Assembly (NCBI GenBank): GCA_902802825.1 | Contig: CADCNV010000008.1 | Coordinates: 34,901-77,504 of the forward strand | From: an uncultured bacterium | Lineage (GTDB): Bacteria > Cyanobacteriota > Vampirovibrionia > Gastranaerophilales > Gastranaerophilaceae | Length of the DNA: 42,604 nucleotides | Reading direction: 5' to 3' | Shown: positions 33,033 through 40,520 of the stretch, piece after piece | Layout: each line of letters opens with the position of its first letter | Numbering within the stretch: position 1 is the stretch's first letter | Notes under the pieces: generated by a model | Database searches by the model: none | Told to the model about the DNA's origin: nothing | Seen by the model: only the letters and a program-made list of their open reading frames with translations | Program-made: the position numbers and the translations under genes

Positions 33033-34403
33033 ATGTCAATTATAATAATGATTCTATTACTCAGTTTTTTGATTTTGGTTCACGAAGCAGGTCACTTTAT
33101 GGCTGCAAGAATGTTAGGAATCAAGGTCGATAAGTTTGGCTTTGGTTTGCCAATCGGTCCGACACTTTGGAGTAAAAAAATCGGGGATGTTGAAGTTTTG
33201 GTTCATGCTTGTTTGCTTGGCGGTTATGTTGCTTTCCCTGACGATGATAAAGAATCCGATTTGCCGCTTGACTCAAAAGACAGATTCGTGAATCGTCCTG
33301 TATGGCAGCGTATGATTGTAATCAGCGCAGGTGTTATTGCTAATATTATAATTGCAATTTTACTTGTAATGTTTACCGCAACTGTCTGGGGAAAATTACC
33401 GTCAGGGAATTATCAGATATTTATAAACAATATTACTGCTGAAAAAAACGAATCTATATGGAACAGCGGAATAAAAAAGAATGACAAAATCGTAAAAATT
33501 AACGGCTCAGATATTCGTTCAACTTATGCAATTTCTCTATATTCTAAAAACAGTGCAAGAAATGACGGAAAAATAAACAAAGATTTTGCATCAAATATGC
33601 TTGATAAATTAAAAAAACTTAATCCGTCTGTTGATGCCGATAAAATTATTGCAAATGAAGTAAAAATAAATCTGCCAAATACTGAAACAATCGAACCGCA
33701 ATTACAAATCGGGGATGAAGAATTAAAAGGATATGCCCCTTATAAAAATAATGAAATTCAACTGTCTGAAGAACAAATAAAACTTCGTGATAAAATTCTA
33801 CAAAAAGAGTTTTATATTTCAGACGGTTCTTATACATTAAAAGACCTTGCTTATGCTTTGTCTGACGGGTTAAAACCGGTTAATATAACAGTACTGCGAA
33901 ACGGAAAAGAAATAAATTTAAAACCTGTATATCCGAATAAAGATGGAATTATGGGTATTTCAATGGCTGCAAAACAGGATCTTGTAGAAACTAAAAATCC
34001 TGTTGCAATATTCAAAGAAAGCTGTAAATACATTTGGGAACAAACTTATATGCTTGTTTACGGCTTATGGCAATTATTCAGCGGAAAAATTCCTGTTAAA
34101 GATCTGCATGGTATTGTTGTAATAGCAAAAATTGGCGGAGATGTAATTCAAAACAGCGGGATATTTTCAGGATTGTTGCTGACTGCAATGATATCAATGG
34201 ATTTGGCTCTTGTTAACTTTTTGCCTATTCCGGCGTTAGATGGCGGACATTTTATGTTTTTACTTATCGAAAAGCTCAGAGGGCGTCCGCTTAATCAGGA
34301 AAATATTGATAAAATAAGTAATATATTTTTCTTGTTACTAATTTTATTAATGATTTTGATTATATTTAATGATGTTTATGCATTGCTGAAACATCAATTA
34401 TAG
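33033..34403 (+). CDS. rseP: RIP metalloprotease (site-2 protease family, RseP-like)
   Basis: The membrane metalloprotease has H-E-A-G-H in the first helix (His17, Glu18, His21) and the second metal motif L-P-I-P-A-L-D-G-G-H near the C-terminus. PDZ-like sequence lies between the membrane helices, including N-S-G-I-K-K-N-D-K-I-V-K-I-N-G-S. At 456 residues it is of normal size. Family members cut anti-sigma factors or remnant signal peptides within the membrane. AAAGGA precedes the ATG, and it is the last gene of the kdsA operon. Its stop codon directly abuts the stop codon of the convergent gene. Confidence 0.92.
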   Translation: MSIIIMILLLSFLILVHEAGHFMAARMLGIKVDKFGFGLPIGPTLWSKKIGDVEVLVHACLLGGYVAFPDDDKESDLPLDSKDRFVNRPVWQRMIVISAGVIANIIIAILLVMFTATVWGKLPSGNYQIFINNITAEKNESIWNSGIKKNDKIVKINGSDIRSTYAISLYSKNSARNDGKINKDFASNMLDKLKKLNPSVDADKIIANEVKINLPNTETIEPQLQIGDEELKGYAPYKNNEIQLSEEQIKLRDKILQKEFYISDGSYTLKDLAYALSDGLKPVNITVLRNGKEINLKPVYPNKDGIMGISMAAKQDLVETKNPVAIFKESCKYIWEQTYMLVYGLWQLFSGKIPVKDLHGIVVIAKIGGDVIQNSGIFSGLLLTAMISMDLALVNFLPIPALDGGHFMFLLIEKLRGRPLNQENIDKISNIFFLLLILLMILIIFNDVYALLKHQL

Positions 34404-35639
34404 CTATTCTCTGAGTCCGGGATCAGAATAAGAACCGGTTATAAGCTTGTTAAATCCGTATTGAAGTTTTGGAAGTGCGATGGCTAACAATGCGCTGCTT
34501 ATCAAAACATTCGATAATATATTAAATCCTTTTACAAATCTTGCCTTTTTAATAAATTTTGTGATGTCAAAAGATTTTTGTGCAGATTTTACAAAGCTTT
34601 CGAATTCGTTTCTGAAATTCCCTAAATCTTTTATATCAACGTATTTTCGCGGATCTCTTATTCCGTTTTTGAGATAAACAATTTTGCCTTGTTTACTTGC
34701 CATTTGTGAAAATAAACTTTGCGGTTTTGAATCTATAAATTCAAACAAATCCTTTGCTTCTGAAGTTTTTGGAAGTTCTATATTATTTTCTTTTATTGCC
34801 TGAATAAGATTTTTGTCCCCCATAATAAGCGGGTCAAGATTAACATTTAGCCCGAAGGTTTTATTTGCACATTTGTCAAGAAATTTGGCAATATATATTG
34901 GGGTAACAAAATTCAGTATCATTGAACCAATCATTCTGAAGGCATTAACGTACGCTTCGTCTTTATTTCTGGATGTTGATACTCTGCCCACTGTCAATCC
35001 GCCGTCTGTTATTGCCATTTTGTCAACGGTTTTCAAATTTGCAATAGCAGAAATCCAGTTCCCTGTGAAGCTGACGTTTTTCCCCGACGTGAAAGCCGTC
35101 ATGGAAGGTTGATTTACAGCGGCTTCAACATTATTTTTTCTGTTATCCTTAATTTTTTTTGTAAGGGCAAAATTAAGTTTGGGTAAAGCAAAACCCATAA
35201 CTGCAATAGGTATTAGTGTTGCCGCCGCGAATTTACCGGCGGTAAGTTTTTCTATTATCTTGCGATTATTTTTTAATTTTTCAAGGTCTTTAATTTCTTC
35301 ATATGCCAGGTTTTTAAATTTATCAATGTTATAATTTATTCCCTGATATTTTTCTTCCTTAAATAATTGCATGTCAGAATACGGATTAAACCCTCTGCTC
35401 TTTATAAATTTATTATAAATCTTTTCAATAAGCGGAATCCCCCCCAACCAAACGGCTGATGTTGCGTATTCATCTATAAATTTTTCTCTTGTTGCATCAT
35501 TTGCCTTGGTTTTGGATTCTTTTAAATTTTCTTTGCGCGTAATATAGATTTTTGACGGGACCTCGATTCCGCAATCTCTCAATATTAATGGGTAAACGCT
35601 TCTGTTATTTCCAATTGCCGATATTATATTTGTTATCAT
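34404..35639 (-). CDS. Uncharacterised 411-residue membrane-type protein behind a His attenuator
   Basis: I do not recognise the family. The protein has two similar hydrophobic segments, each ending in A-L-P-K-L (151-155 in M-G-F-A-L-P-K-L-N-F-A-L; 388-392 in L-A-I-A-L-P-K-L-Q-Y-G-F), suggesting an internal duplication. Further moderately hydrophobic stretches lie at 236-252. Between the halves is K-N-V-S-F-T-G-N-W (187-195), resembling the F-x-G tag of two other proteins here. There is no histidine in the whole sequence. AAGGG lies 6-7 nt before the ATG. A leader peptide, antiterminator and terminator lie just upstream, so expression probably depends on charged tRNA-His. Function is unknown. 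Confidence 0.75.
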   Translation of the reverse strand: MITNIISAIGNNRSVYPLILRDCGIEVPSKIYITRKENLKESKTKANDATREKFIDEYATSAVWLGGIPLIEKIYNKFIKSRGFNPYSDMQLFKEEKYQGINYNIDKFKNLAYEEIKDLEKLKNNRKIIEKLTAGKFAAATLIPIAVMGFALPKLNFALTKKIKDNRKNNVEAAVNQPSMTAFTSGKNVSFTGNWISAIANLKTVDKMAITDGGLTVGRVSTSRNKDEAYVNAFRMIGSMILNFVTPIYIAKFLDKCANKTFGLNVNLDPLIMGDKNLIQAIKENNIELPKTSEAKDLFEFIDSKPQSLFSQMASKQGKIVYLKNGIRDPRKYVDIKDLGNFRNEFESFVKSAQKSFDITKFIKKARFVKGFNILSNVLISSALLAIALPKLQYGFNKLITGSYSDPGLRE

Positions 35640-35683
35640 TTTATTCCCTTCAATTCTATTTTGTATTTTGCATTAAACTTTGC

Positions 35684-35778
35684 AAAAAATAACCTCTTTT
35701 GGCTTGTTAATCCCGAAGAGGTTGTTTATAGAATTGATTATATTTTACAAGCACATCACAATTCTCCACCTCTACGGG
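35684..35778 (-). promoter_or_regulatory. Transcription attenuator (antiterminator and terminator) of the 411-residue gene
   Basis: Read on the minus strand, segment A (35778-35766, CCCGTAGAGGTGG) can pair with segment B (35724-35712, CAACCTCTTCGGG) at 11 of 13 positions. Segment B also contains AACCTCTT (35723-35716), which pairs perfectly with AAGAGGTT (35698-35691), followed by A and six T residues (35689-35684). The two pairings are mutually exclusive. Segment A includes the leader-peptide stop codon, so a ribosome that finishes the leader would cover A and allow termination, while stalling at the upstream His codons would free A. Confidence 0.72.
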
Positions 35779-35825
35779 TTGTTATGATGAGTATGATGAT
35801 GTTTTTGTAAAATCATATTTTTCAT
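35772..35825 (-). CDS. His-rich leader peptide, 17 residues
   Basis: The frame encodes MKNMILQKHHHTHHNNP. Five of six consecutive codons (9-14) are histidine. AAAGGA lies 11 nt before the ATG and about 16 nt after a predicted transcription start, as expected for a leader peptide translated at the 5' end of an mRNA. It resembles HisL of enteric bacteria in design, but the downstream gene is not a recognised histidine biosynthesis gene. It could alternatively be a small His-rich metal-binding peptide. Confidence 0.65.
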   Translation of the reverse strand: MKNMILQKHHHTHHNNP

Positions 35826-35847
35826 GTTTAATTAATTCCTTTATTTA

Positions 35848-35877
35848 ATTATATGCATAAACTGTTAGAAATGTAAA
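35848..35877 (-). promoter_or_regulatory. Promoter of the His leader transcript
   Basis: Minus-strand TTTACA (35877-35872), an 18-nt spacer, then a perfect TATAAT (35853-35848). The start is predicted near 35841. The -35 begins 3 nt past the end of the 197-residue gene, so the attenuator has its own promoter. Confidence 0.65.
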
Positions 35878-35879
35878 GT

Positions 35880-36473
35880 TTATGCTTTTTTATCTGCTCT
35901 GTATGCATTGATTTTATTTGCTACAAAATCAATTGCATAGCCGGCTGCAACGATTCCTGCAACTGCTGCTGCAATTCCTGCAGATTTCTTTACTGCCGGT
36001 TTTTTAGCATATTCTGCAACTGCATCTGCAGCTTTTTTTATGTTTTCTTTGTTGATTTTCTTGGCATTTGTTTTTACAAAATCAATTGTTTTTGATGCCG
36101 CTTTTTTGATATTTTGCAAATTGATTTTTTTAACGTTTGTTTTTATATATTTAAATCCGTCAATGCCTGCATTTTTTGCATTTTCAAACATAGTTCCAAT
36201 TTTATCCGGAATATTTTTCAACATTGATTTAAATGATTTTGGAGTTTTAATTGCTTTAAAATCCGGTTTTTTAATTTTAGGGATGTCCAATTTAATGGTT
36301 TTAGCTTTGTTAAATACTTTTTTAGCCCCTTTAAATGCGGCTGCACTTCCGTATATTGCGGCTCCGCCTGCAATTGTAGCTCCGGCTGCAAATCCGCCTA
36401 TATTAGATTCGGTATACGGATTACCTTTGTCTGTGTATGCATTTTGTTTAATTGGTTGTATTGATGGAATCAT
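35880..36473 (-). CDS. Lysine- and alanine-rich protein with two Gly/Ala hydrophobic segments, 197 residues
   Basis: I do not recognise the family. Two Gly/Ala-rich hydrophobic segments (25-48, G-G-F-A-A-G-A-T-I-A-G-G-A-A-I-Y-G; 164-184, S-A-G-I-A-A-A-V-A-G-I-V-A-A-G) flank a very basic central region. Within it lies a tandem repeat of about 22 residues (110-131 and 133-154), each with K-T-N-x-K-K-I-N and I-K-K-A-A. The Gly/Ala pattern resembles glycine-zipper membrane segments, so a membrane-associated role is possible. No histidine is present. AAAGG lies about 10 nt before the ATG. It is transcribed in the same direction as the 411-residue gene. Confidence 0.7.
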   Translation of the reverse strand: MIPSIQPIKQNAYTDKGNPYTESNIGGFAAGATIAGGAAIYGSAAAFKGAKKVFNKAKTIKLDIPKIKKPDFKAIKTPKSFKSMLKNIPDKIGTMFENAKNAGIDGFKYIKTNVKKINLQNIKKAASKTIDFVKTNAKKINKENIKKAADAVAEYAKKPAVKKSAGIAAAVAGIVAAGYAIDFVANKINAYRADKKA

Positions 36474-36548
36474 GTTTGTAACCTTTCTTTTATGTGTAAT
36501 GTTTGGTATAAAATGCGTGAAAATATTTTTTGCTATCTTAATTCATAA

Positions 36549-36830
36549 TTATAAAGTTTTTTTAAGCAAATCAATTTTATTTTCATCAGATGTTACAAAC
36601 AATATAGTTTTATCTTTGGAAGTGTCACCTTTTACAATTTGAATCGATGTTTTGGGGATTTTAAATGTTTTTGATAAATATTCGATCAGGCATTTATTCG
36701 CTTTCCCGTCAATTGGCTGCGCTGTAATTTTTATTTTTACCTCATTATCGGTTTTAATTATTTCATTTTTTTTTGCATTCGGTGATATTTTAATTGTTGC
36801 CAATATGCCATTCTGAGTTTCTTTAATCAT
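36549..36830 (-). CDS. DUF167 / YggU family protein
   Basis: The 93-residue protein has the DUF167 core: I-K-I-S-P-N-A-K-K-N-E-I, V-K-I-K-I-T-A-Q-P-I-D-G-K-A-N-K-C-L-I-E-Y-L-S-K and I-Q-I-V-K-G-D-T-S-K-D-K. The fold is known for this family but its function is not established. The ATG at 36830 is used: a perfect TTGACA and a TATTTA with a 17-nt spacer end exactly 6 nt before it. A longer in-frame start at 36881 would lie upstream of the promoter, inside a terminator hairpin. No Shine-Dalgarno site is present, so the mRNA is predicted to be leaderless. Confidence 0.85.
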   Translation of the reverse strand: MIKETQNGILATIKISPNAKKNEIIKTDNEVKIKITAQPIDGKANKCLIEYLSKTFKIPKTSIQIVKGDTSKDKTILFVTSDENKIDLLKKTL

Positions 36831-36836
36831 ACAATT

Positions 36837-36865
36837 TAAATAAAACATAATAGTGTAATTGTCAA
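36837..36865 (-). promoter_or_regulatory. DUF167 gene promoter, six nt before the start codon
   Basis: Minus-strand TTGACA (36865-36860, perfect), 17-nt spacer, TATTTA (36842-36837), six nt, ATG at 36830. The -35 box overlaps the tail of the terminator hairpin just upstream. Confidence 0.65.
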
Positions 36866-36896
36866 TAAAAAGACATCCCATTTAGGGATGTCTTTT
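36864..36896 (-). terminator. Intrinsic terminator of the flavodoxin-fold operon
   Basis: A perfect 12-bp stem, AAAAGACATCCC with GGGATGTCTTTT (36868-36879 and 36885-36896), with a 5-nt loop and a T run on the minus strand. Confidence 0.85.
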
Positions 36897-36914
36897 GTGT
36901 ATGTAATTTTGCTA

Positions 36915-37538
36915 TTATCTGAGTTCTTCTCTTTTGAATTCCATCAGATTAAACCATAAATCAATTTCATAATCTAATTGGTCTTTGCCTTTTTCCATAG
37001 TGACAAATGATGGTTTCCAAATAGAGTTATATAACTTATATCTGAAAAATTCTGCTGTATCTTTAGGAATTTGTCCTTGTTTATATAAGATTAGTAACGA
37101 AACAGGTTTTTTGAAGAATCTTTCCTGGTTGCTTAATACAAATTTTTGCATAACCGGGCATGGTTTGTTTTCCAGAATAGGAGTTCCCATTATGATTAAT
37201 TTGTATTTTCTGATATCAATAATATCATTTGATAATGCGACTTTTGAAATATTTGCATTTTCCTGTTTAATTCTTTCGGTAAATTGTGCCTTGTCTGCAG
37301 GATATTTTACGGCAGGTTTAATTTCAATTTTGTCGGCTTTAAGTTTACCGCCAATAATGTTAACGATGTTTGCAACCTGATCATCATATGAACAGTAGAA
37401 AATACCTATGTTCTTCTTTGACAGGGCTTCTATACCCGGTTTGTATGTTTTATTCATGAAAATCAAGTATCCTATTATTACTAACAATAGAAATCCTACA
37501 ATTCCCGAGATGATAATTGTTAATTTTTTAGCGTCCAT
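36915..37538 (-). CDS. Membrane-anchored flavodoxin-fold protein
   Basis: The 207-residue protein has one N-terminal membrane helix (about 8-27, I-I-S-G-I-V-G-F-L-L-L-V-I-I-G-Y-L-I-F) and a flavodoxin-like alpha/beta domain. That domain starts with I-G-I-F-Y-C-S-Y-D-D-Q-V-A-N-I-V-N-I-I-G and has L-I-I-M-G-T-P-I-L-E-N-K-P-C-P at the second flavin-loop position. The phosphate-binding loop (Y-C-S-Y-D-D-Q) is not the canonical S/T-x-T-G-x-T, so FMN binding is uncertain. GGAG precedes the ATG. It follows the iron-sulfur flavoprotein gene by 11 nt, so the pair may work together in redox chemistry. Confidence 0.7.
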   Translation of the reverse strand: MDAKKLTIIISGIVGFLLLVIIGYLIFMNKTYKPGIEALSKKNIGIFYCSYDDQVANIVNIIGGKLKADKIEIKPAVKYPADKAQFTERIKQENANISKVALSNDIIDIRKYKLIIMGTPILENKPCPVMQKFVLSNQERFFKKPVSLLILYKQGQIPKDTAEFFRYKLYNSIWKPSFVTMEKGKDQLDYEIDLWFNLMEFKREELR

Positions 37539-37549
37539 TTTCTTCTCCT

Positions 37550-38182
37550 TTATTTAATAAAATTAGTATGTATCTTTTTTGTTTTTTCAGGAACAAATCC
37601 TGCTTTTTTGCCTTCTTCAATGCATTTTAGTATCCATACCATGTTTGCACCCAAAACTTGCATAATTTGTATTCCTTCTTCATCCTGCATAACTTCATCA
37701 GGAGAATTTAATCTTCCGTGAACCATATTCCAATAATTTGAAGGTACAACCGGCATGTTATTTATCGTAAAATGTTTAATAATCGGATCCAGAGCCGCTG
37801 TTGTTCCTGCTCTTCTTGCACTTACTACGGCTGCTGCCGGTTTATATGCAAGTTTTGCCCCTCCTGCATAAAATAATCTGTCCATAAATGACAGTAATCT
37901 GCCTGACGGATGGGCATAATAAACAGGTGATGCAAAAATAAAACCATCTGCCTGTTCACATTTATCTATGCATTCGTTAACTATGTCTTTATTCAAAACG
38001 CATTTGCCGTTACCTGCATTTCTGCAATATTGACAACCGGTACAATCGGCAATAGGTAAGTTCCCGATATTAATTATTTCTGTTTCAATTCCATTCTTAT
38101 TCAGCACTTTTTCTATCTCTGATAGCGCGGTGTATGTGCATCCGTGATGATTGCTGCTGCCATTGAATAAAAGTACCTTCAT
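37550..38182 (-). CDS. Iron-sulfur flavoprotein / NAD(P)H-dependent FMN reductase family
   Basis: The 210-residue protein begins with the FMN-reductase loop L-L-F-N-G-S-S-N-H-H-G-C-T and has a compact cysteine motif C-T-G-C-Q-Y-C-R-N-A-G-N-G-K-C (47-61), the [4Fe-4S] site of the iron-sulfur flavoprotein branch. A-S-P-V-Y-Y-A-H-P-S-G is the second flavin contact. Such proteins pass electrons between ferredoxin-like donors and small acceptors in anaerobes; the partner is unknown. GAGAGG precedes the ATG. Confidence 0.85.
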   Translation of the reverse strand: MKVLLFNGSSNHHGCTYTALSEIEKVLNKNGIETEIINIGNLPIADCTGCQYCRNAGNGKCVLNKDIVNECIDKCEQADGFIFASPVYYAHPSGRLLSFMDRLFYAGGAKLAYKPAAAVVSARRAGTTAALDPIIKHFTINNMPVVPSNYWNMVHGRLNSPDEVMQDEEGIQIMQVLGANMVWILKCIEEGKKAGFVPEKTKKIHTNFIK

Positions 38183-38245
38183 AAAAACCTCTCAATATTT
38201 TAAATTTATTTTACACTATTTTTTAGTTTTAGTAAATATACCAGA

Positions 38246-38274
38246 TTCAAAATTGAACATATTCATGGTAAGAT
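38246..38274 (+). promoter_or_regulatory. nupC promoter
   Basis: TTCAAA (38246-38251), a 17-nt spacer, then TAAGAT (38269-38274) preceded by TGG. The leader of about 20 nt contains AAAGGA before the ATG at 38303. Confidence 0.5.
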
Positions 38275-38302
38275 TCATGTCAGCAAAAGGAATTATTGAT
38301 AA

Positions 38303-39589
38303 ATGGGCAGATTAATTGGAATTTTAGGTATATTAGTTATTTTTGGGATTGCTTTTTTGATGTCTAATAATAAAAAAGCAATCAACTATAAAACTGTCGG
38401 AGTTGGTTTTGTATTGCAGATATTTTTTGCAATATTTATTTTCAAAGTTCCGCTTGGGCAAAAAATATTTTTGGGTTTGGGTAAATTTATTACAAAGATT
38501 CTTGATTTTGCGATTGATGGTGGAAGTTTTGTATTCGGGCCTTTGATGCACAAGGCAAAACTTGCTCTTGTTTGGGGATCAGATGCAAATATATTCGCTC
38601 TTCAGCTTATTGCATCTTTGATATTTATGATGATTCTTGTAAATATTTTATATTATTACGGGATTATCCAACGAATTATTCCGTTGCTTGGAAGGGCAAT
38701 GAACAAAATAATGAATGTCAGCGGTGCAGAAGCATTGTCAAATGTTGCAAGTGCTTTTGTAGGAAATATTTCAGCTCAAATTATGATAAGACCGTATTTG
38801 GAAAAGCTTACACGTTCCGAGTTATTAGCTTCAATGGCAGGGAGTATGGCTTGCGTTTCAGGTGCCACAATGCCGATATATATTGGTCTCGGGATCCCTG
38901 CAACTTATGCTTTGGCCTCGTCAATTATGGCTGTACCGGGTGCGCTTGTAATTTCAAAAATTATTTATCCGGAAACTAAGACTCCTGAAACGAGTGAAAA
39001 TTTTTCAATACAGTATAATAAACGTAAAAAACCGTATACAAATGTTTTTGATGCGATATCTTCAGGCGCCTCGGAAGGGATGAAGGTTGCTTTGAATATT
39101 GTGGCTATGATTTTGGCTCTTGTAGCTCTTGTTGCAATGGTAGACTGGTTTTTAGGCCTGTTTGGAGCAATGTTTGTAAAATTATTTCATCTGCATAAAG
39201 GTGTTGTCGGGTTTTATGCATTAAGTCATTTATCTTTAAAATATATTTTAGGTAAAATTTTCGCAATTTTTGCATTTTTAATGGGTGTTCCGTTAAAAGA
39301 GGCAACAGCTGTCGGTGGTGTTATGGGTACAAAGCTGGTGCTTAATGAAATGGTCGCATTTTTTGATCTGGTGAATATGAAAGATTTGTCCGATAAAGCT
39401 TTTCTGATTGCATGTTTTGCTTTGTGTAATTTCTCAAACTTTGGTTCTGTTGCAATTCAGCTTGGCGGTATTGGCGAACTCGCTCCGAATCAGAGAAAAA
39501 ATTTGGCACGACTTGGTCTGAGAGCATTAATTGGCGGGACATTAACAGGTTATATGTCTGCCGCTATTGTCGGGATATTATTTAATTAA
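38303..39589 (+). CDS. nupC: NupC-type concentrative nucleoside transporter
   Basis: The 428-residue membrane protein has the CNT layout: N-terminal helices, then G-F-V-L-Q-I-F-F-A-I-F-I-F-K, a central core with A-S-A-F-V-G-N-I-S-A-Q-I-M-I-R-P-Y-L (nucleoside site; the family usually has G-Q-T/S-E-A-P), and the C-terminal signature F-A-L-C-N-F-S-N-F-G-S-V-A-I-Q-L-G-G-I-G-E-L-A-P-N-Q-R. These proteins import nucleosides with protons or sodium. The change at the first motif could alter specificity. AGGA lies about 10 nt before the ATG. Confidence 0.9.
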   Translation: MGRLIGILGILVIFGIAFLMSNNKKAINYKTVGVGFVLQIFFAIFIFKVPLGQKIFLGLGKFITKILDFAIDGGSFVFGPLMHKAKLALVWGSDANIFALQLIASLIFMMILVNILYYYGIIQRIIPLLGRAMNKIMNVSGAEALSNVASAFVGNISAQIMIRPYLEKLTRSELLASMAGSMACVSGATMPIYIGLGIPATYALASSIMAVPGALVISKIIYPETKTPETSENFSIQYNKRKKPYTNVFDAISSGASEGMKVALNIVAMILALVALVAMVDWFLGLFGAMFVKLFHLHKGVVGFYALSHLSLKYILGKIFAIFAFLMGVPLKEATAVGGVMGTKLVLNEMVAFFDLVNMKDLSDKAFLIACFALCNFSNFGSVAIQLGGIGELAPNQRKNLARLGLRALIGGTLTGYMSAAIVGILFN

Positions 39590-39593
39590 TTCG

Positions 39594-39602
39594 TGTTACA
39601 AT
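39594..39602 (+). promoter_or_regulatory. Extended -10 promoter abutting the ribF start codon
   Basis: TGT followed by TACAAT (39597-39602), six nt, then ATG at 39609. It starts 5 nt after the nupC stop. No Shine-Dalgarno site is present. Confidence 0.6.
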
Positions 39603-39608
39603 TTATTT

Positions 39609-40520
39609 ATGCAAATTATAAGAAAATTAACAAAAATCCCTAATTTATCGCTTGCTTTGGGCTTTTTTGACGGTGTTCATATTGCACATCAAAAATTAAT
39701 AACAAAAACCGTTGAATTTGCTAAAAAGAACAATTCAAAATCTGCGGTTGTTACTTTAAAGCAACAACCATACTGTTTCTTGAAGCATATTGAGCCGAAA
39801 TATATTTCTTCAAGGGAAGAAAGTTATGAGATAATTAAAAAACTCGGTACGGATTATATTATAGAACTGGATTTTAATGATGTTTCAAAAATGACTTCAG
39901 TAGAATATTTAAGAGATGTTTTGGTGAATAATTTTTCGCCGGTCGGGATATTTACAGGTTTTAATCATCATTTCGGGCTGAATAGAGAAGGGAATTGCGA
40001 ATTTTTGAAGAATAATCAGCAAAAATTCGGTTATAGTTTTGAATCTCTTGTGCAGCAGGAATTAAACGGTAATTTAATCAGCAGTTCAGCAATTCGTAAA
40101 AATCTTGAAGACGGAAAAATCGAAGATGCAAATTTAATGCTTGGCAGAGAATTCAGGGTAATTGGTATTGTAGTTGAAGGTAATAAAATAGGCAGAACAA
40201 TTAATTTTCCGACAGCAAATATAAACTATCCTGATAATATTGTTGAGCCGCCAAACGGAGTTTATTTTGTAAAAATTAAATTACAAGATGGAAGAAAAAT
40301 CAAAGGAATTGCAAATTTCGGAACAAAGCCGACAGTAAGTAGCGGAAGTACAAAGATTCTTGAAACTCACATTTTAGATGGATTTGATGAAGATATATAC
40401 GGGCAAAATATAGAAGTTTATTTCTTGAAATTTATTCGTCCTGAGCAGAAATTTGATAATTTGGATGCATTGAAGGAACAAATTCAAAAGGATATATCTT
40501 TAGTCGTATTTCCAGGGTAA
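39609..40520 (+). CDS. ribF: Bifunctional riboflavin kinase / FAD synthetase
   Basis: RibF makes FMN and FAD. The N-terminal adenylyltransferase domain has L-G-F-F-D-G-V-H-I-A-H-Q (17-28) and the later S-S-S-A-I-R-K-N-L; the C-terminal kinase domain has G-R-T-I-N-F-P-T-A-N and P-P-N-G-V-Y. From the ATG at 39609 the protein has 303 residues, standard for the family. An upstream in-frame start at 39567 lies inside nupC and adds a non-homologous leader. The promoter abuts the start codon, so a leaderless mRNA is predicted. The 3' end overlaps the convergent glycosyltransferase gene by 21 bp. Confidence 0.93.
   Translation: MQIIRKLTKIPNLSLALGFFDGVHIAHQKLITKTVEFAKKNNSKSAVVTLKQQPYCFLKHIEPKYISSREESYEIIKKLGTDYIIELDFNDVSKMTSVEYLRDVLVNNFSPVGIFTGFNHHFGLNREGNCEFLKNNQQKFGYSFESLVQQELNGNLISSSAIRKNLEDGKIEDANLMLGREFRVIGIVVEGNKIGRTINFPTANINYPDNIVEPPNGVYFVKIKLQDGRKIKGIANFGTKPTVSSGSTKILETHILDGFDEDIYGQNIEVYFLKFIRPEQKFDNLDALKEQIQKDISLVVFPG

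Noticed and set aside
35684..35723. The 35691-35723 hairpin as merely the terminator of the 197-residue gene
   Set aside because: It lies about 155 nt beyond that gene, after a separate promoter, and shares a strand segment with an alternative pairing over a leader-peptide stop codon. It may still also end upstream transcripts.
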